Positions 16,427 to 24,099 of a stretch of DNA of 64,000 nucleotides are shown here, in pieces. The DNA lies in NCBI GenBank assembly GCA_002839995.1, contig PGZC01000006.1, positions 69,804-133,803 of the forward strand, in the 5' to 3' direction. The stretch's first letter is position 1. Each line of letters starts with the position of its first letter. The notes under the pieces were generated by a model. That model did no database searches. It saw only the letters and a list, made by a program, of their open reading frames with translations, and had not been told where the DNA came from. Both the position numbers and the translations under genes were made by a program. The DNA comes from Gammaproteobacteria bacterium HGW-Gammaproteobacteria-4 (GTDB lineage Bacteria; Pseudomonadota; Gammaproteobacteria; Xanthomonadales; Xanthomonadaceae).

Positions 16427-17143
16427 ATGAAACTGCCCACGCGACTATCTACCGAACCCTTGGTGGAAGTCATCTGTGAAACCCGCTTCGATGCAGCAAG
16501 CGATTCAGCGGTCAATCTGTTGCCGGGTATCCTGCACGAGGCGCTTGGCCCGTTTGAGCATCAGCACAGGTTGATTTCCCTGCCGCCGCAGATGTTGGCG
16601 GTGGACGCGGCGTTTGCTGTTCAGCCACAGATCCGGTTGTCGCAGAAGAATCTGGCGATTCAGATCGGTGCGCGCACGGTGTCCGTGCTCTACCAGCCAC
16701 CCTATCCGGGTTGGAGCGATTTCAGCGCCTACGTGCAACGCGTGTTCGATGTCGTTTGCAAGCAATCGTTCATCACAGGCTTCAATTGGCTTTCTCTCAA
16801 GTACATCGACTTGTTGCAGATTGGTGCGTCGCCCAGAATATCCTGGCTGAATGCGGAGAACAGTCTTGGTGGCAGGCGCTTGGACGCTGAACCACAAAGC
16901 ATGCGGGTCGAATATGTGGAGCCGCCGTGGACCACGGTCACCCAGATTGTTTGCCCAGCGCAACGTGTTGATTCGCAAGAAGACGGTTTGTTGGTCGATG
17001 TCGATGTCATTTATCGCAGACCATTCGACGACTTCCGCAACCAGTATCGGGACGTGTTGCGCGAGCTTCACCAACGCAACAAGGCTCAATTTTTTTCGTT
17101 GCTCACTGATGAGACCCTCGCAAAGCTGGGGCCGGAGTATTGA
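16427..17143 (+). CDS. TIGR04255-family protein of unknown function
   Basis: A 238-residue protein whose start (TEPLVEVICETRFDA), LPGILHEALGPFEHQ and LPPQMLAVD match the pattern I know for the sporadically distributed TIGR04255 family. No catalytic motif is visible and no signal peptide or membrane segment. AGGAGG lies about 13 bp before the chosen ATG; the spacing is long, but upstream ATGs in frame (16367, 16403) read through the ribosome site. By eye the base composition is poorer in GC than the surroundings, fitting acquisition. The next gene begins 3 bp after the stop. Inference: an accessory or sensor component of the small downstream PIN module or of the whole cassette. Confidence 0.7.
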   Translation: MKLPTRLSTEPLVEVICETRFDAASDSAVNLLPGILHEALGPFEHQHRLISLPPQMLAVDAAFAVQPQIRLSQKNLAIQIGARTVSVLYQPPYPGWSDFSAYVQRVFDVVCKQSFITGFNWLSLKYIDLLQIGASPRISWLNAENSLGGRRLDAEPQSMRVEYVEPPWTTVTQIVCPAQRVDSQEDGLLVDVDVIYRRPFDDFRNQYRDVLRELHQRNKAQFFSLLTDETLAKLGPEY

Positions 17144-17145
17144 AG

Positions 17146-17499
17146 ATGGGAACATCGAGTGCTTTCCGATCGGAATGGAATCGCAGCGTCACCTTGGGGA
17201 CCGCTGCGTTGATGTCCTGGTGTGCCATGCACGGTGGTTCGTTTGACGCGAGTCATGTCGCTGACTCGTTTGATGGCGATATTTTGTCCGCTCAGCCGCG
17301 CCGTGGATGGGTACAGTTGGCGACCCCGGGAACCGCAAGCTCGGCAAATTTCCTGACGGCGCCGAGCGCGAACCGCTATGTACCGAAGACTGCCTTGGGC
17401 AGGCGCCTTCTGGCGTTGCGTGAAGCGGCGATTCGCGATGGTGCGGAGCTGATCCCGGTGCGCGCGATCATTGCCGATATTGCGGCGTTCCGCAGCTAA
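17146..17499 (+). CDS. Small protein, possible antitoxin of the adjacent PIN protein
   Basis: A 117-residue protein I do not recognise. Its last ~35 residues (LGRRLLALREAAIRDGAELI, then VRAIIADIA) resemble the C-terminal helical tail of several VapB-like antitoxins, where a small LRxxxIxxG helix neutralises the toxin. The N-terminal half is rich in Ser, Ala and Gly and has no clear DNA-binding motif. The ATG at 17146 has GGAG 8 bp upstream inside the end of the previous gene; a TTG at 17140 overlapping that stop is the alternative. It sits 3 bp before the PIN gene, the expected position for an antitoxin. Function is inferred only. Confidence 0.55.
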   Translation: MGTSSAFRSEWNRSVTLGTAALMSWCAMHGGSFDASHVADSFDGDILSAQPRRGWVQLATPGTASSANFLTAPSANRYVPKTALGRRLLALREAAIRDGAELIPVRAIIADIAAFRS

Positions 17500-17502
17500 C
17501 CG

Positions 17503-17919
17503 ATGCCGAAGAAGCGCGTGTATGTGGATAGCTGTGTGCTGATCGCGGCGTTCAAGGCGTTCGAAGGGGATGTGTCCGACGCGGCGCTTGCAGCGCTGGA
17601 CGACCCGGCGCACGAATTGCTCTACAGCCGCATTGTCGAGCTGGAGGTCATGCCGAAGCCGACTTTTCAGAGGAAGTCGCACGAATGCGACTTTTACAAG
17701 GCGGTGTTTGAAAGTGCGACCCGGGTGTGCTGCGCGGAACAAACCATCGACCGCGCACTGGATCAAGCATGTCTGAACAACTTGAGCGCCGGTGATGCGT
17801 TGCATGTCGCGTGCGCCATGGATGGCGGCGCCGATGAGCTGCTCACCTTTGAGAAGCGTACAAAGTTGCCAAGTGCCCCGCACCCCGGCGTTCCGATCCG
17901 GACCTTGAGGTCGGATTGA
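17503..17919 (+). CDS. PIN-domain ribonuclease-like protein
   Basis: A 138-residue PIN-fold protein. The acidic residues expected for metal binding are present: VYVDSCVLIAAF at the N-terminus, VELEVMPK near 46-53 and GDALHVACA near 92-100; ELLTFEK replaces the more usual LLTxDK near the end. The start is the ATG 3 bp after the preceding gene. It is the last gene of the TIGR04255/small protein/PIN trio and probably the effector nuclease. Unlike the PIN toxin at 3275-3694 it has no ribbon-helix-helix partner, so control, if any, must come from the two upstream genes. Confidence 0.78.
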   Translation: MPKKRVYVDSCVLIAAFKAFEGDVSDAALAALDDPAHELLYSRIVELEVMPKPTFQRKSHECDFYKAVFESATRVCCAEQTIDRALDQACLNNLSAGDALHVACAMDGGADELLTFEKRTKLPSAPHPGVPIRTLRSD

Positions 17920-18001
17920 GTCAGCACTGAGTTTCGTTGCACCACCATGTGCTCGGCCAGCGTGCAGGAGAGTTCAGTGAGCCCCGTGACGGCCTGCACT
18001 G

Positions 18002-18018
18002 GTAGCCTGCAACGCAGG
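18002..18018 (+). repeat. Single GTAG-headed hairpin (family D-like)
   Basis: GTAG followed by CCTGC, AAC, GCAGG: the same stem as in the 69-bp array at 4531-4806. It sits 83 bp after the PIN gene and immediately before the murD2 fragment. Confidence 0.6.
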
Positions 18019-18024
18019 CTCCCG

Positions 18025-18074
18025 TTGTCGTCCGGCGCACCGCGTTTACCGCGCTATACCGACACACCGAGCGC
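18025..18074 (+). pseudogene. Fragment of the murD2 3' end (direct repeat of 11884-11934)
   Basis: About 50 bp here match 11884-11934 inside murD2 at roughly 45 of 51 positions, in the same orientation. They encode the SPGAPSFPRYTDYTERG stretch but carry a 1-base deletion after CCGAC, so they are non-coding. The two copies bracket 6.1 kb containing the restriction-modification and PIN genes. The simplest reading is that this block entered at the murD2 end and duplicated the target; a decayed partial gene duplication is an alternative. Confidence 0.8.
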
Positions 18075-18161
18075 AATCGGCCGGCGGTTATGCAACCAAT
18101 GTTCTTGATATCGGGCGGTGCATGCGGCCTATACTCCGACCTTTGCTCGGGAGGACTGGCC

Positions 18162-18974
18162 ATGCGTGCGTTGATTGCGATGATCGGGTTGCTGATCGCG
18201 GCCCCGGTGTTGGCCAAACCGGTGGTGAAGCCGCTTGAATGGGGGTATCAGGGTGCCGAGTTCAGCGGCTACGTCATTTATGACGATTACAGCGCGGCGA
18301 TCCGGCCCGGTATTGCGATGGTGCCCAACTGGATGGGGGTCAACGAATCGGCGATCGAAAAGGCCAAGGCGATCGCGGGCAAGGATTACGTGGTGCTGCT
18401 GGTCGATATGTATGGCAAGGGGGTGCGCCCAACCAATGCGCAGGAAGCGCGCGCCGCCGCGCAGGCGGTGTACGCCGACCGCGAGCAGATGCGCGGGCGC
18501 ATCGTGTGGGCGGTGGAAGCGCTGCGTGCGCAGGGCCGCATCGCGCCGCTGGACTTTTCGCAACTGGGCGCCATCGGCTTCTGCTTTGGCGGTTCCACCG
18601 TGCTCGAACTGGCGCGCGCCGGCGCGCTGGAAGCCAGTCTGGGCACGTCGGTTTCCGGCGTCGTGAGTTTCCACGGCGGTCTGAGCACGCCGCTGCCGGC
18701 TGCCAAGGGCGATATCCGGACTTCGGTGCTGGTGCTCAATGGCGAGGCCGATACCAGCGTCAGCGCCGCGGACATTGCCGCGTTCAGCGAGGAAATGGAG
18801 GGTGCCGGTGCCGACTGGAAGCTGGTCAATTTCCCCGATGCGCGCCATTGCTTTGCCGAGGCCGACGCCAACAGCCCGCCCAATTGCGTGTACCACGAAC
18901 CCTCTGCCGAAAAGGCCTTCGCGCTGATGCATGCGTTTTTCAAGGAGCGCTTCAAGACCGTCACCGCGCAATGA
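18162..18974 (+). CDS. Periplasmic dienelactone hydrolase-family protein
   Basis: An alpha/beta hydrolase of the dienelactone hydrolase family, 270 residues, with a signal peptide (residues 1-18, ending LAKP). The Cys-Asp-His triad typical of this family is visible: Cys141 in GFCFGGS, Asp197 in NGEADTS, His229 in DARHCF. Substrates of exported members are mostly unknown, so only hydrolysis of an ester or lactone can be proposed. The ATG at 18162 is preceded by GGGAGGA at good spacing. It is monocistronic and followed by a family A repeat pair. Confidence 0.9.
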   Translation: MRALIAMIGLLIAAPVLAKPVVKPLEWGYQGAEFSGYVIYDDYSAAIRPGIAMVPNWMGVNESAIEKAKAIAGKDYVVLLVDMYGKGVRPTNAQEARAAAQAVYADREQMRGRIVWAVEALRAQGRIAPLDFSQLGAIGFCFGGSTVLELARAGALEASLGTSVSGVVSFHGGLSTPLPAAKGDIRTSVLVLNGEADTSVSAADIAAFSEEMEGAGADWKLVNFPDARHCFAEADANSPPNCVYHEPSAEKAFALMHAFFKERFKTVTAQ

Positions 18975-19023
18975 GACGACTCGATTTGCCCCGGCAGCCT
19001 GTTGCGTCATTGCGCGCTGCGGC

Positions 19024-19103
19024 GTTCGGTCGCCCACAGGGTGGGCTCCTGCAAGGGAGTGCAGCCGTTTTTTTGTAGGAGCCCACCCTGTGGGCGACCG
19101 AAC
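19024..19103. repeat. Inverted pair of GTAG hairpin repeats (family A), copy 2
   Basis: Arms 19024-19050 and 19077-19103, each 27 bp and complementary to the end; here the symmetry extends outward into GTTCGG/CCGAAC. It lies 49 bp after the dienelactone hydrolase gene. Confidence 0.92.
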
Positions 19104-19256
19104 GAAGCGAAGGCCCGGCTTTCCCTCGCTACAATCGGTCAAGCCCGACGGGCTGCTATCCTCAGCACGTTCAGAGTTGCCGTCGGCTATGGCGGCACAG
19201 CCATTTTTATTACCTTGGTGTCCCAACGACACCGCTAGTTATGGAGAGGCAACGCG

Positions 19257-20120
19257 ATGAATCGAATCGGCGTCTTTGTCGATGCGGGGTATTTCTGGGT
19301 GCAGGTTGCCCAGGTGGTGCATGGCAGCAAGCAGGCGCGCGACAGCGTGGCGATCGACTATCCGATCCTGCGCGAGAAGCTGCTGGCCGAAGTGGCTTCG
19401 CAGTTTGCTGGCGGCGAGTTGTTGCGCGTGTACTGGTACGACGGCCCGGGCACCTTCAGCCACAAGGCGCATAGCCACGTTGCCATCGACGATCTGGACG
19501 ACTTCAAGCTGCGCCTGGGTACGCGCAACACCTATGGCGATCAGAAAGCGGTCGATGGTCTGATCATTGCCGATCTGGTCAGCTTGGCGCAGAGTCGTGC
19601 CATCCTCAGCGCGATCGTGGTTTCCGGCGATGCCGACTTGACCCCGGGTGTGATCGCCGCGCAGGGCCTCGGCATGCGTGTGCACATGCTGTCGTTGGGG
19701 CCGGCCAATGCGACGTCGCCGTTCCTGCGCGCCGAGGTCGATCGCAAACAGCACTGGGACGACAGCGTGGTGCACGCCTTTGCGACCGCGCGTACCCCAG
19801 GTTTTTGCGAACACGAACCGCCGGATGCCGAAGCCCATGCCGCGTTGCTCGCCGACGTGCCGCTGGCCGAGATTGCAGCGGCGGCGTTTGCGCAGATTCC
19901 GGCAGACGAAATAGCGACCTTGTCGCCGCATGGCGCATTGCCCAGGCCACTCGATGCCTTGTTGCTGCGCACCGGCAAAATCCGCCTCGGCCGACCGCTG
20001 GATGAGGCGGAGAAGCGTGCGTTGCGCGAAGAGATGAAGCAGGTGCTGAACGCGGCCCGCACCGACCCGGTATCGGCCGATACGGCAGCAGACGACGATG
20101 GCCCTTCCTCGTGCGCATAG
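19257..20120 (+). CDS. NYN-domain (PIN-like) putative ribonuclease
   Basis: The first ~165 residues form an NYN/LabA-type domain related to PIN nucleases: VFVDAGYF at the N-terminus, YWYDGPG near 61-67, DQKAVDGLIIADLV near 97-110 and SGDADLTPGV near 122-131. These supply the acidic residues of the family. The C-terminal ~120 residues (HALLADVPLAEI and on to PLDEAEKRALREEM) may be an RNA- or protein-binding extension. Total length 287. GGAGAGG sits about 9 bp before the ATG. Such proteins are thought to process RNA; the target is unknown. It stands alone between two family A repeats. Confidence 0.85.
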   Translation: MNRIGVFVDAGYFWVQVAQVVHGSKQARDSVAIDYPILREKLLAEVASQFAGGELLRVYWYDGPGTFSHKAHSHVAIDDLDDFKLRLGTRNTYGDQKAVDGLIIADLVSLAQSRAILSAIVVSGDADLTPGVIAAQGLGMRVHMLSLGPANATSPFLRAEVDRKQHWDDSVVHAFATARTPGFCEHEPPDAEAHAALLADVPLAEIAAAAFAQIPADEIATLSPHGALPRPLDALLLRTGKIRLGRPLDEAEKRALREEMKQVLNAARTDPVSADTAADDDGPSSCA

Positions 20121-20184
20121 CCCGTCGCTTCGCTCGCCACGCCTTCGCTTTGCTCGGTCGCTTGCCGCGCCGCGCGCGGCGCAG

Positions 20185-20299
20185 GCAGGTCGCCCACAGG
20201 CAGGTCGCCCACAGGCAGGTCGCCCACAGGCAGGTCGCCCACAGGGTGGGCTCCTACAGGGTGCGACCGCTTTTGTAGGAGCCCACCCTGTGGGCGACC
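20185..20299. repeat. Family A inverted pair, copy 3, with four 15-bp tandem duplications of its arm
   Basis: A 15-bp unit (GCAGGTCGCCCACAG) is repeated four times, 20185-20244, and the last copy continues into a full family A pair (arms 20233-20258, 20274-20299). The tandem copies look like slippage within the left arm. The 320-bp gap between the NYN and FAH genes (20121-20440) otherwise shows no gene. Confidence 0.9.
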
Positions 20300-20440
20300 G
20301 TGGTGATGGGTTTCGCTATGTGCTTCCCATCGTGCCACCTGCACACGTACGCATCGCGTTTTTTCGCTGTTGACGCATCCGCAGTCAGCGCAACCGCTCC
20401 GTTACAATGTTCGCTCTGGCGGGCTGCAGCGAGGAATGCA

Positions 20441-21424
20441 ATGAAACTGGCGTCGTTGAAGGAAGGTGGCCGCGATGGCAGCCTGATCGTGGTGTCGCGC
20501 GACCTGTCGCGGGCGGTGCGCGCGGAGGGAATCTCGGCAACGTTGCAGCAGGCGCTCGATGACTGGCAGCGCGCTGCGCCCCGGCTGAATGCACTTTACG
20601 AGCAGTTGCAGGAAGGTGCTGCGGTTGGCGCGTTCGCGCTCGACGTGAACGTGCTGGCGTCGCCGCTGCCGCGCGCCTACGAGTTTGTCGATGGCTCTGC
20701 GTATCTGCCGCACGTTGAGCGTGTGCGCCGTGCGCGTGGCGCCACCGTGCCCGAGTCGTTCTACAGCGACCCGTTGATGTACCAGGCGGTCAGCGCCGGG
20801 TTTCTGGGACCGCGCGATCCGGTCGTGGTGACGTCCGAAGCCTACGGCATCGATCTCGAGGCGGAGGTGGTGGTGCTCACCGACGACGTGCCGATGGCGG
20901 TGACGCCGGCCGATGCGGTGGCGCACATCCAGTTGATCGGGCTGATCAACGATGTCTCGTTGCGCAACCTGATCCCGGACGAGCTCGCCAAGGGCTTCGG
21001 TTTTTTGCAATCCAAGCCGCGCTCGGCGCTGAGTCCGGTGCTGGTCACGCCCGACGAGCTGGGCGACGCCTGGCGCGACTGCAAGGTGCATTTGCCGCTG
21101 CACAGCCAGATCAATGGCGCCTGGTTCGGCTCACCGGAAGCGGGCGAGGACATGCAGTTCGATTTCGCGCAGTTGATTGCCCATGCCGCCAAAACCCGGC
21201 CGCTGGCGGCCGGCACGATTGTCGGTTCGGGTACCGTGGCCAATGCCGATGAAGCGCGCGGGGCCTCGTGTCTGGCCGAGAAGCGCATGCTGGAGATCAT
21301 TCGCGATGGCAAGCCGAGCACCGCGTTTTTGCATTTCGGCGATCGGGTTCGGATCGAGATGCGCGATGCGGTCGGACAGACGATTTTTGGCGCAATCGAG
21401 CAACAGATCGTGGCGGCTGAATGA
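20441..21424 (+). CDS. Fumarylacetoacetate hydrolase-family protein
   Basis: A 327-residue FAH-family enzyme that should cleave fumarylacetoacetate to fumarate and acetoacetate, the last step of tyrosine/homogentisate breakdown. Visible family features are the metal-site stretch YGIDLEAEVVV near 151-161, LINDVSLRNLIP, and FGFLQSKP and GSGTVAN further on. The pattern matches the shorter bacterial type found in Xanthomonas. I chose the ATG at 20441 because it opens the conserved MKLASLKEGGRDG start; the frame upstream runs through the repeat region. The adjacent downstream gene is maleylacetoacetate isomerase, the preceding step of the same pathway, which supports the assignment. Confidence 0.88.
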   Translation: MKLASLKEGGRDGSLIVVSRDLSRAVRAEGISATLQQALDDWQRAAPRLNALYEQLQEGAAVGAFALDVNVLASPLPRAYEFVDGSAYLPHVERVRRARGATVPESFYSDPLMYQAVSAGFLGPRDPVVVTSEAYGIDLEAEVVVLTDDVPMAVTPADAVAHIQLIGLINDVSLRNLIPDELAKGFGFLQSKPRSALSPVLVTPDELGDAWRDCKVHLPLHSQINGAWFGSPEAGEDMQFDFAQLIAHAAKTRPLAAGTIVGSGTVANADEARGASCLAEKRMLEIIRDGKPSTAFLHFGDRVRIEMRDAVGQTIFGAIEQQIVAAE

Positions 21425-21531
21425 ACCGGATTCGGACCGGCGGCATGCCGACGGTGACGAACCCACTTCACAGGCGACACTATCGGCGTTAGCCTGCATT
21501 CTGGATGCGGGTTGTGCATTGGGGGTGTGTT

Positions 21532-22197
21532 GTGGCCGAAGTGCTCAGGCTTTATGGCTATTGGCGTTCCAGTGCCGCTTATCGCGTGCGCATTGCGCTC
21601 AACCTCAAGGGGCTGGCCTACGACAGCGTACCGGTACATCTGGCGCGCGATGGCGGTGAGCAGTTCAGCCCCGAGTTTACCCAGCTCAATCCGCAGTCGC
21701 GGGTGCCGGTGCTGATGCACGGCAGCCGCGTGTTGCGGCAATCGCTTGCGATCATCGAATACCTGGACGAAACCTGGCCCTCACCGCCGTTGTTGCCGGT
21801 GAGCCTGCGCGATCGGGCGCGGGTGCGCGCCATTGCCCAACTGATTGCCTGCGATATCCATCCGCTGAACAATGTCAGCGTGATCCGATTTCTGGAGCAC
21901 ACCTGGGCAGTGCCCCGGCCCGAGCGCGACGAGTGGATCCGGCACTGGATTCGCGAGGGATTCAGGGCGCTGGAGTCGATGCTGGTCGAAAGCTCGGCCA
22001 CCGGCTCATTCTGCGAAGGCGACGTGCCGACGCTGGCCGACTGTTGCCTGGTACCGCAGGTGTACAACGCACACCGTTATGGCCTGGACATGAGCGCATT
22101 TCCGACCATCGAGCGAATCAATGTCGCGTGCCTGCAATTGCCGGAGTTCGATCTGGCGCGACCCGAGGTGCAGCCCGACGCGACCGGCAATGGCTGA
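21532..22197 (+). CDS. maiA: Maleylacetoacetate isomerase (zeta-class glutathione transferase)
   Basis: This glutathione-dependent enzyme isomerises maleylacetoacetate to fumarylacetoacetate. The diagnostic zeta-class motif YWRSSAAYRVRIALN lies at the N-terminus, followed by QSRVPVL and the SLAIIEYLDE glutathione-binding segment; the C-terminal helical domain shows TLADCCLVPQVYNA. Length is about 221 residues. The start is uncertain: GTG at 21532 has GGGGGT 5 bp upstream; ATG at 21505 is open but has no ribosome site; GTG at 21541 would also serve. It follows the FAH gene by ~100 bp and likely shares its transcript. Confidence 0.9.
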   Translation: MAEVLRLYGYWRSSAAYRVRIALNLKGLAYDSVPVHLARDGGEQFSPEFTQLNPQSRVPVLMHGSRVLRQSLAIIEYLDETWPSPPLLPVSLRDRARVRAIAQLIACDIHPLNNVSVIRFLEHTWAVPRPERDEWIRHWIREGFRALESMLVESSATGSFCEGDVPTLADCCLVPQVYNAHRYGLDMSAFPTIERINVACLQLPEFDLARPEVQPDATGNG

Positions 22198-22322
22198 TCC
22201 GACGGTTCAATCAGGGATGCGTTGAAAGCGCTTGGTGCCTACGCAATCACGTTCACGCCTCACGGCGGGCAGCCTGTCGGGCTTGGCCGGCTAGGTGACG
22301 AGAGCGGTTCTTCGCTGCGTAC

Positions 22323-22394
22323 GGTCGCCCACAGGGTGGGCTCCTGCAAAAAGCGCGACGCCCATCCCCGTAGGAGCCCACCCTGTGGGCGACC
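22323..22394. repeat. Inverted pair of GTAG hairpin repeats (family A), copy 4
   Basis: Arms 22323-22345 and 22371-22394 between the convergent maiA and pilU genes. No separate terminator is seen here, so the hairpin may serve both genes. Confidence 0.92.
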
Positions 22395-22428
22395 TGTTGG
22401 AGTGCCAGTGGCTCTGGCACGATGAGCG

Positions 22429-23559
22429 TCAGTAGCTGCTCAGGCCGCTTTCGTTCTCGCCTTCGAATACATCCGAGTACGGATCGTGCTCGCCCTTGCT
22501 GCCTTCCGACAGTCGGATCTTGAGCGCCAGACCGTCGCGCGAATCGGCCTTGCGCAAGGCTTCTTCGAGGTCGATTTTTCCTTCCTTGAACAGCCGGTAC
22601 AGCGACTGGTCGAAGGTCTGCATGCCGTCCTGCAGCGACTTGTCCATCGCATCCTTGACCGCATGCACTTCGCCGCGGCGGATCATGTCGCGGATCACCG
22701 GCGTGTTGATCAGGATCTCGACCGCCGGCAGCCGCTTGCCGTCCTTGCCCACCACCAGGCGCTGCGACACCACCGACTTGAGGTTGAGCGACAGGTTCAT
22801 CAGCACGTTTTTGTGCGCCGACTCCGGGAAGAAGTTCAGGATGCGTTCCAGCGTCTGGTCGGCATTGTTCGAATGCAGTGTCGCCAGACACAGGTGGCCG
22901 GTTTCGGCGAACGCGATCGCGGCTTCCATGGTGGTGGCGTCGAGGATCTCGCCGATCAGGATGACGTCGGGCGCCTCACGCATCGCGTTTTTCAGCGCGT
23001 TGTGGAACGCATGCGTATCGAGCCCCACTTCACGCTGGTTGACGATCGATTTCTTGTGCTGGTGCAGGAATTCGATCGGATCCTCGATGGTGAGGATATG
23101 GCCGGTGGTGTTGCTGTTGCGGTGGTTGATCATGCCCGCGAGCGTGGTGGATTTTCCCGAGCCGGTGGAACCGACAACCAGCACCAGGCCGCGCGCCTCC
23201 ATCACGATATCCTTGAGGATATTGGGCAGCTTGAGCTGCTCGATGGACGGGATGTTGGAGTTGATCGCGCGGATCACCATGCCGACTTCGCCGCGCTGCT
23301 TGAACACATTGATGCGGAAACGGCCGGCGTCCTTGATCGCGACGGCCATGTTGAACTCGAGGTCGCGCTCGAACGCCGGCACCTGGCCCTCGTCCATCAG
23401 CGAATAGGCGATCTTCTTGACCATACCGGCTGGCAGCCCGGTGGAGCCCAGCGGATACAGCTTGCCTTCGACCTTGATGTGCACCGGTGCGCCTGTGGTC
23501 AGGAACATGTCCGATGCGTTCTTTTCCGTCATCAGCTTCAGGAAATAGCCGATGTCCAT
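22429..23559 (-). CDS. pilU: Type IV pilus retraction ATPase PilU
   Basis: A 376-residue PilT/VirB11-like hexameric ATPase acting at the inner membrane base of type IV pili, where PilU assists PilT in retraction and twitching. Walker A is GSTGSGKST (130-138), the Asp box IEDPIEF follows, Walker B is VILIGE, and the His box is LATLHSNNA. Length, the start MDIGYFLKLM and the extended tail with a YSDVFEGENESGL end fit PilU better than PilT. AGGGGG lies 7 bp before the ATG. No pilT is adjacent, though the two genes often pair; it must lie outside the window. Confidence 0.93.
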   Translation of the reverse strand: MDIGYFLKLMTEKNASDMFLTTGAPVHIKVEGKLYPLGSTGLPAGMVKKIAYSLMDEGQVPAFERDLEFNMAVAIKDAGRFRINVFKQRGEVGMVIRAINSNIPSIEQLKLPNILKDIVMEARGLVLVVGSTGSGKSTTLAGMINHRNSNTTGHILTIEDPIEFLHQHKKSIVNQREVGLDTHAFHNALKNAMREAPDVILIGEILDATTMEAAIAFAETGHLCLATLHSNNADQTLERILNFFPESAHKNVLMNLSLNLKSVVSQRLVVGKDGKRLPAVEILINTPVIRDMIRRGEVHAVKDAMDKSLQDGMQTFDQSLYRLFKEGKIDLEEALRKADSRDGLALKIRLSEGSKGEHDPYSDVFEGENESGLSSY

Positions 23560-23730
23560 GTAAACCCCCTCAACCCCGATTTCAGATCTTCGACAGTTTA
23601 CTGCTTGCAGATGCCAGCAGCGCTAACCCACAATAGCGTAACGCTTGTGCTGCTTGCCACAACAATTCCCGAGAAACCTGCCGCGCGTCCCGATTGCCGC
23701 GGCATCACAGGCCCACCAAGGGTGTCGCCC

Positions 23731-24099
23731 ATGACCGTTTTGCGCCTGAAAATTCAATGCTGTGCCATCGCCCTGTTGTTGACGGCCTGCGCCAGCGTAC
23801 CACCCCCGGGTTCGGCATTGGCCGAAGCCGAGGCACGTATCGCCATGGCGCGTGAGCAGCGGGCCGCGCGCCATGCGCCGGCCGATCTCGATGCCGCCGA
23901 GGCGGCGTTGCAGGGAGCGCGCGAGGCCATGGTGCGCGAGGACTACGCGCTGGCGCAACAGCAGGCGGCGGAATCGCTGGTGCTGGGCGATCTGGCCATC
24001 GCCAAGGCCGGTGAGGCTGCACTGCGCGCACAGGTGCGGGAGCAGACCGAACAAAATCGGCAGTTGCGGTTGCAGCTTGGCTTGCGGGGTGAGCAATAA
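23731..24099 (+). CDS. DUF4398-type outer-membrane lipoprotein
   Basis: A 122-residue lipoprotein with a clear lipobox (ALLLTAC, lipidated Cys near residue 20). The rest is alpha-helical and alanine-rich with a heptad-like pattern (ARIAMAREQRAARHAPADL, AAEALQG-type repeats), as in DUF4398 proteins. Its stop codon overlaps the start of the next gene by 1 base (TAATG), so the two are co-translated. The ATG at 23731 opens the signal peptide; a very long frame reaching further upstream is the antisense of pilU and was ignored. Probable role: a partner of the following OmpA-like protein in envelope maintenance. Confidence 0.85.
   Translation: MTVLRLKIQCCAIALLLTACASVPPPGSALAEAEARIAMAREQRAARHAPADLDAAEAALQGAREAMVREDYALAQQQAAESLVLGDLAIAKAGEAALRAQVREQTEQNRQLRLQLGLRGEQ

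Noticed and set aside
12158-17919. DISARM system
   Set aside because: The methylase resembles DrmMI-type enzymes in part, but no helicase (DrmD/DrmA), DrmB or DrmC gene is present and the protein carries its own nuclease motif.
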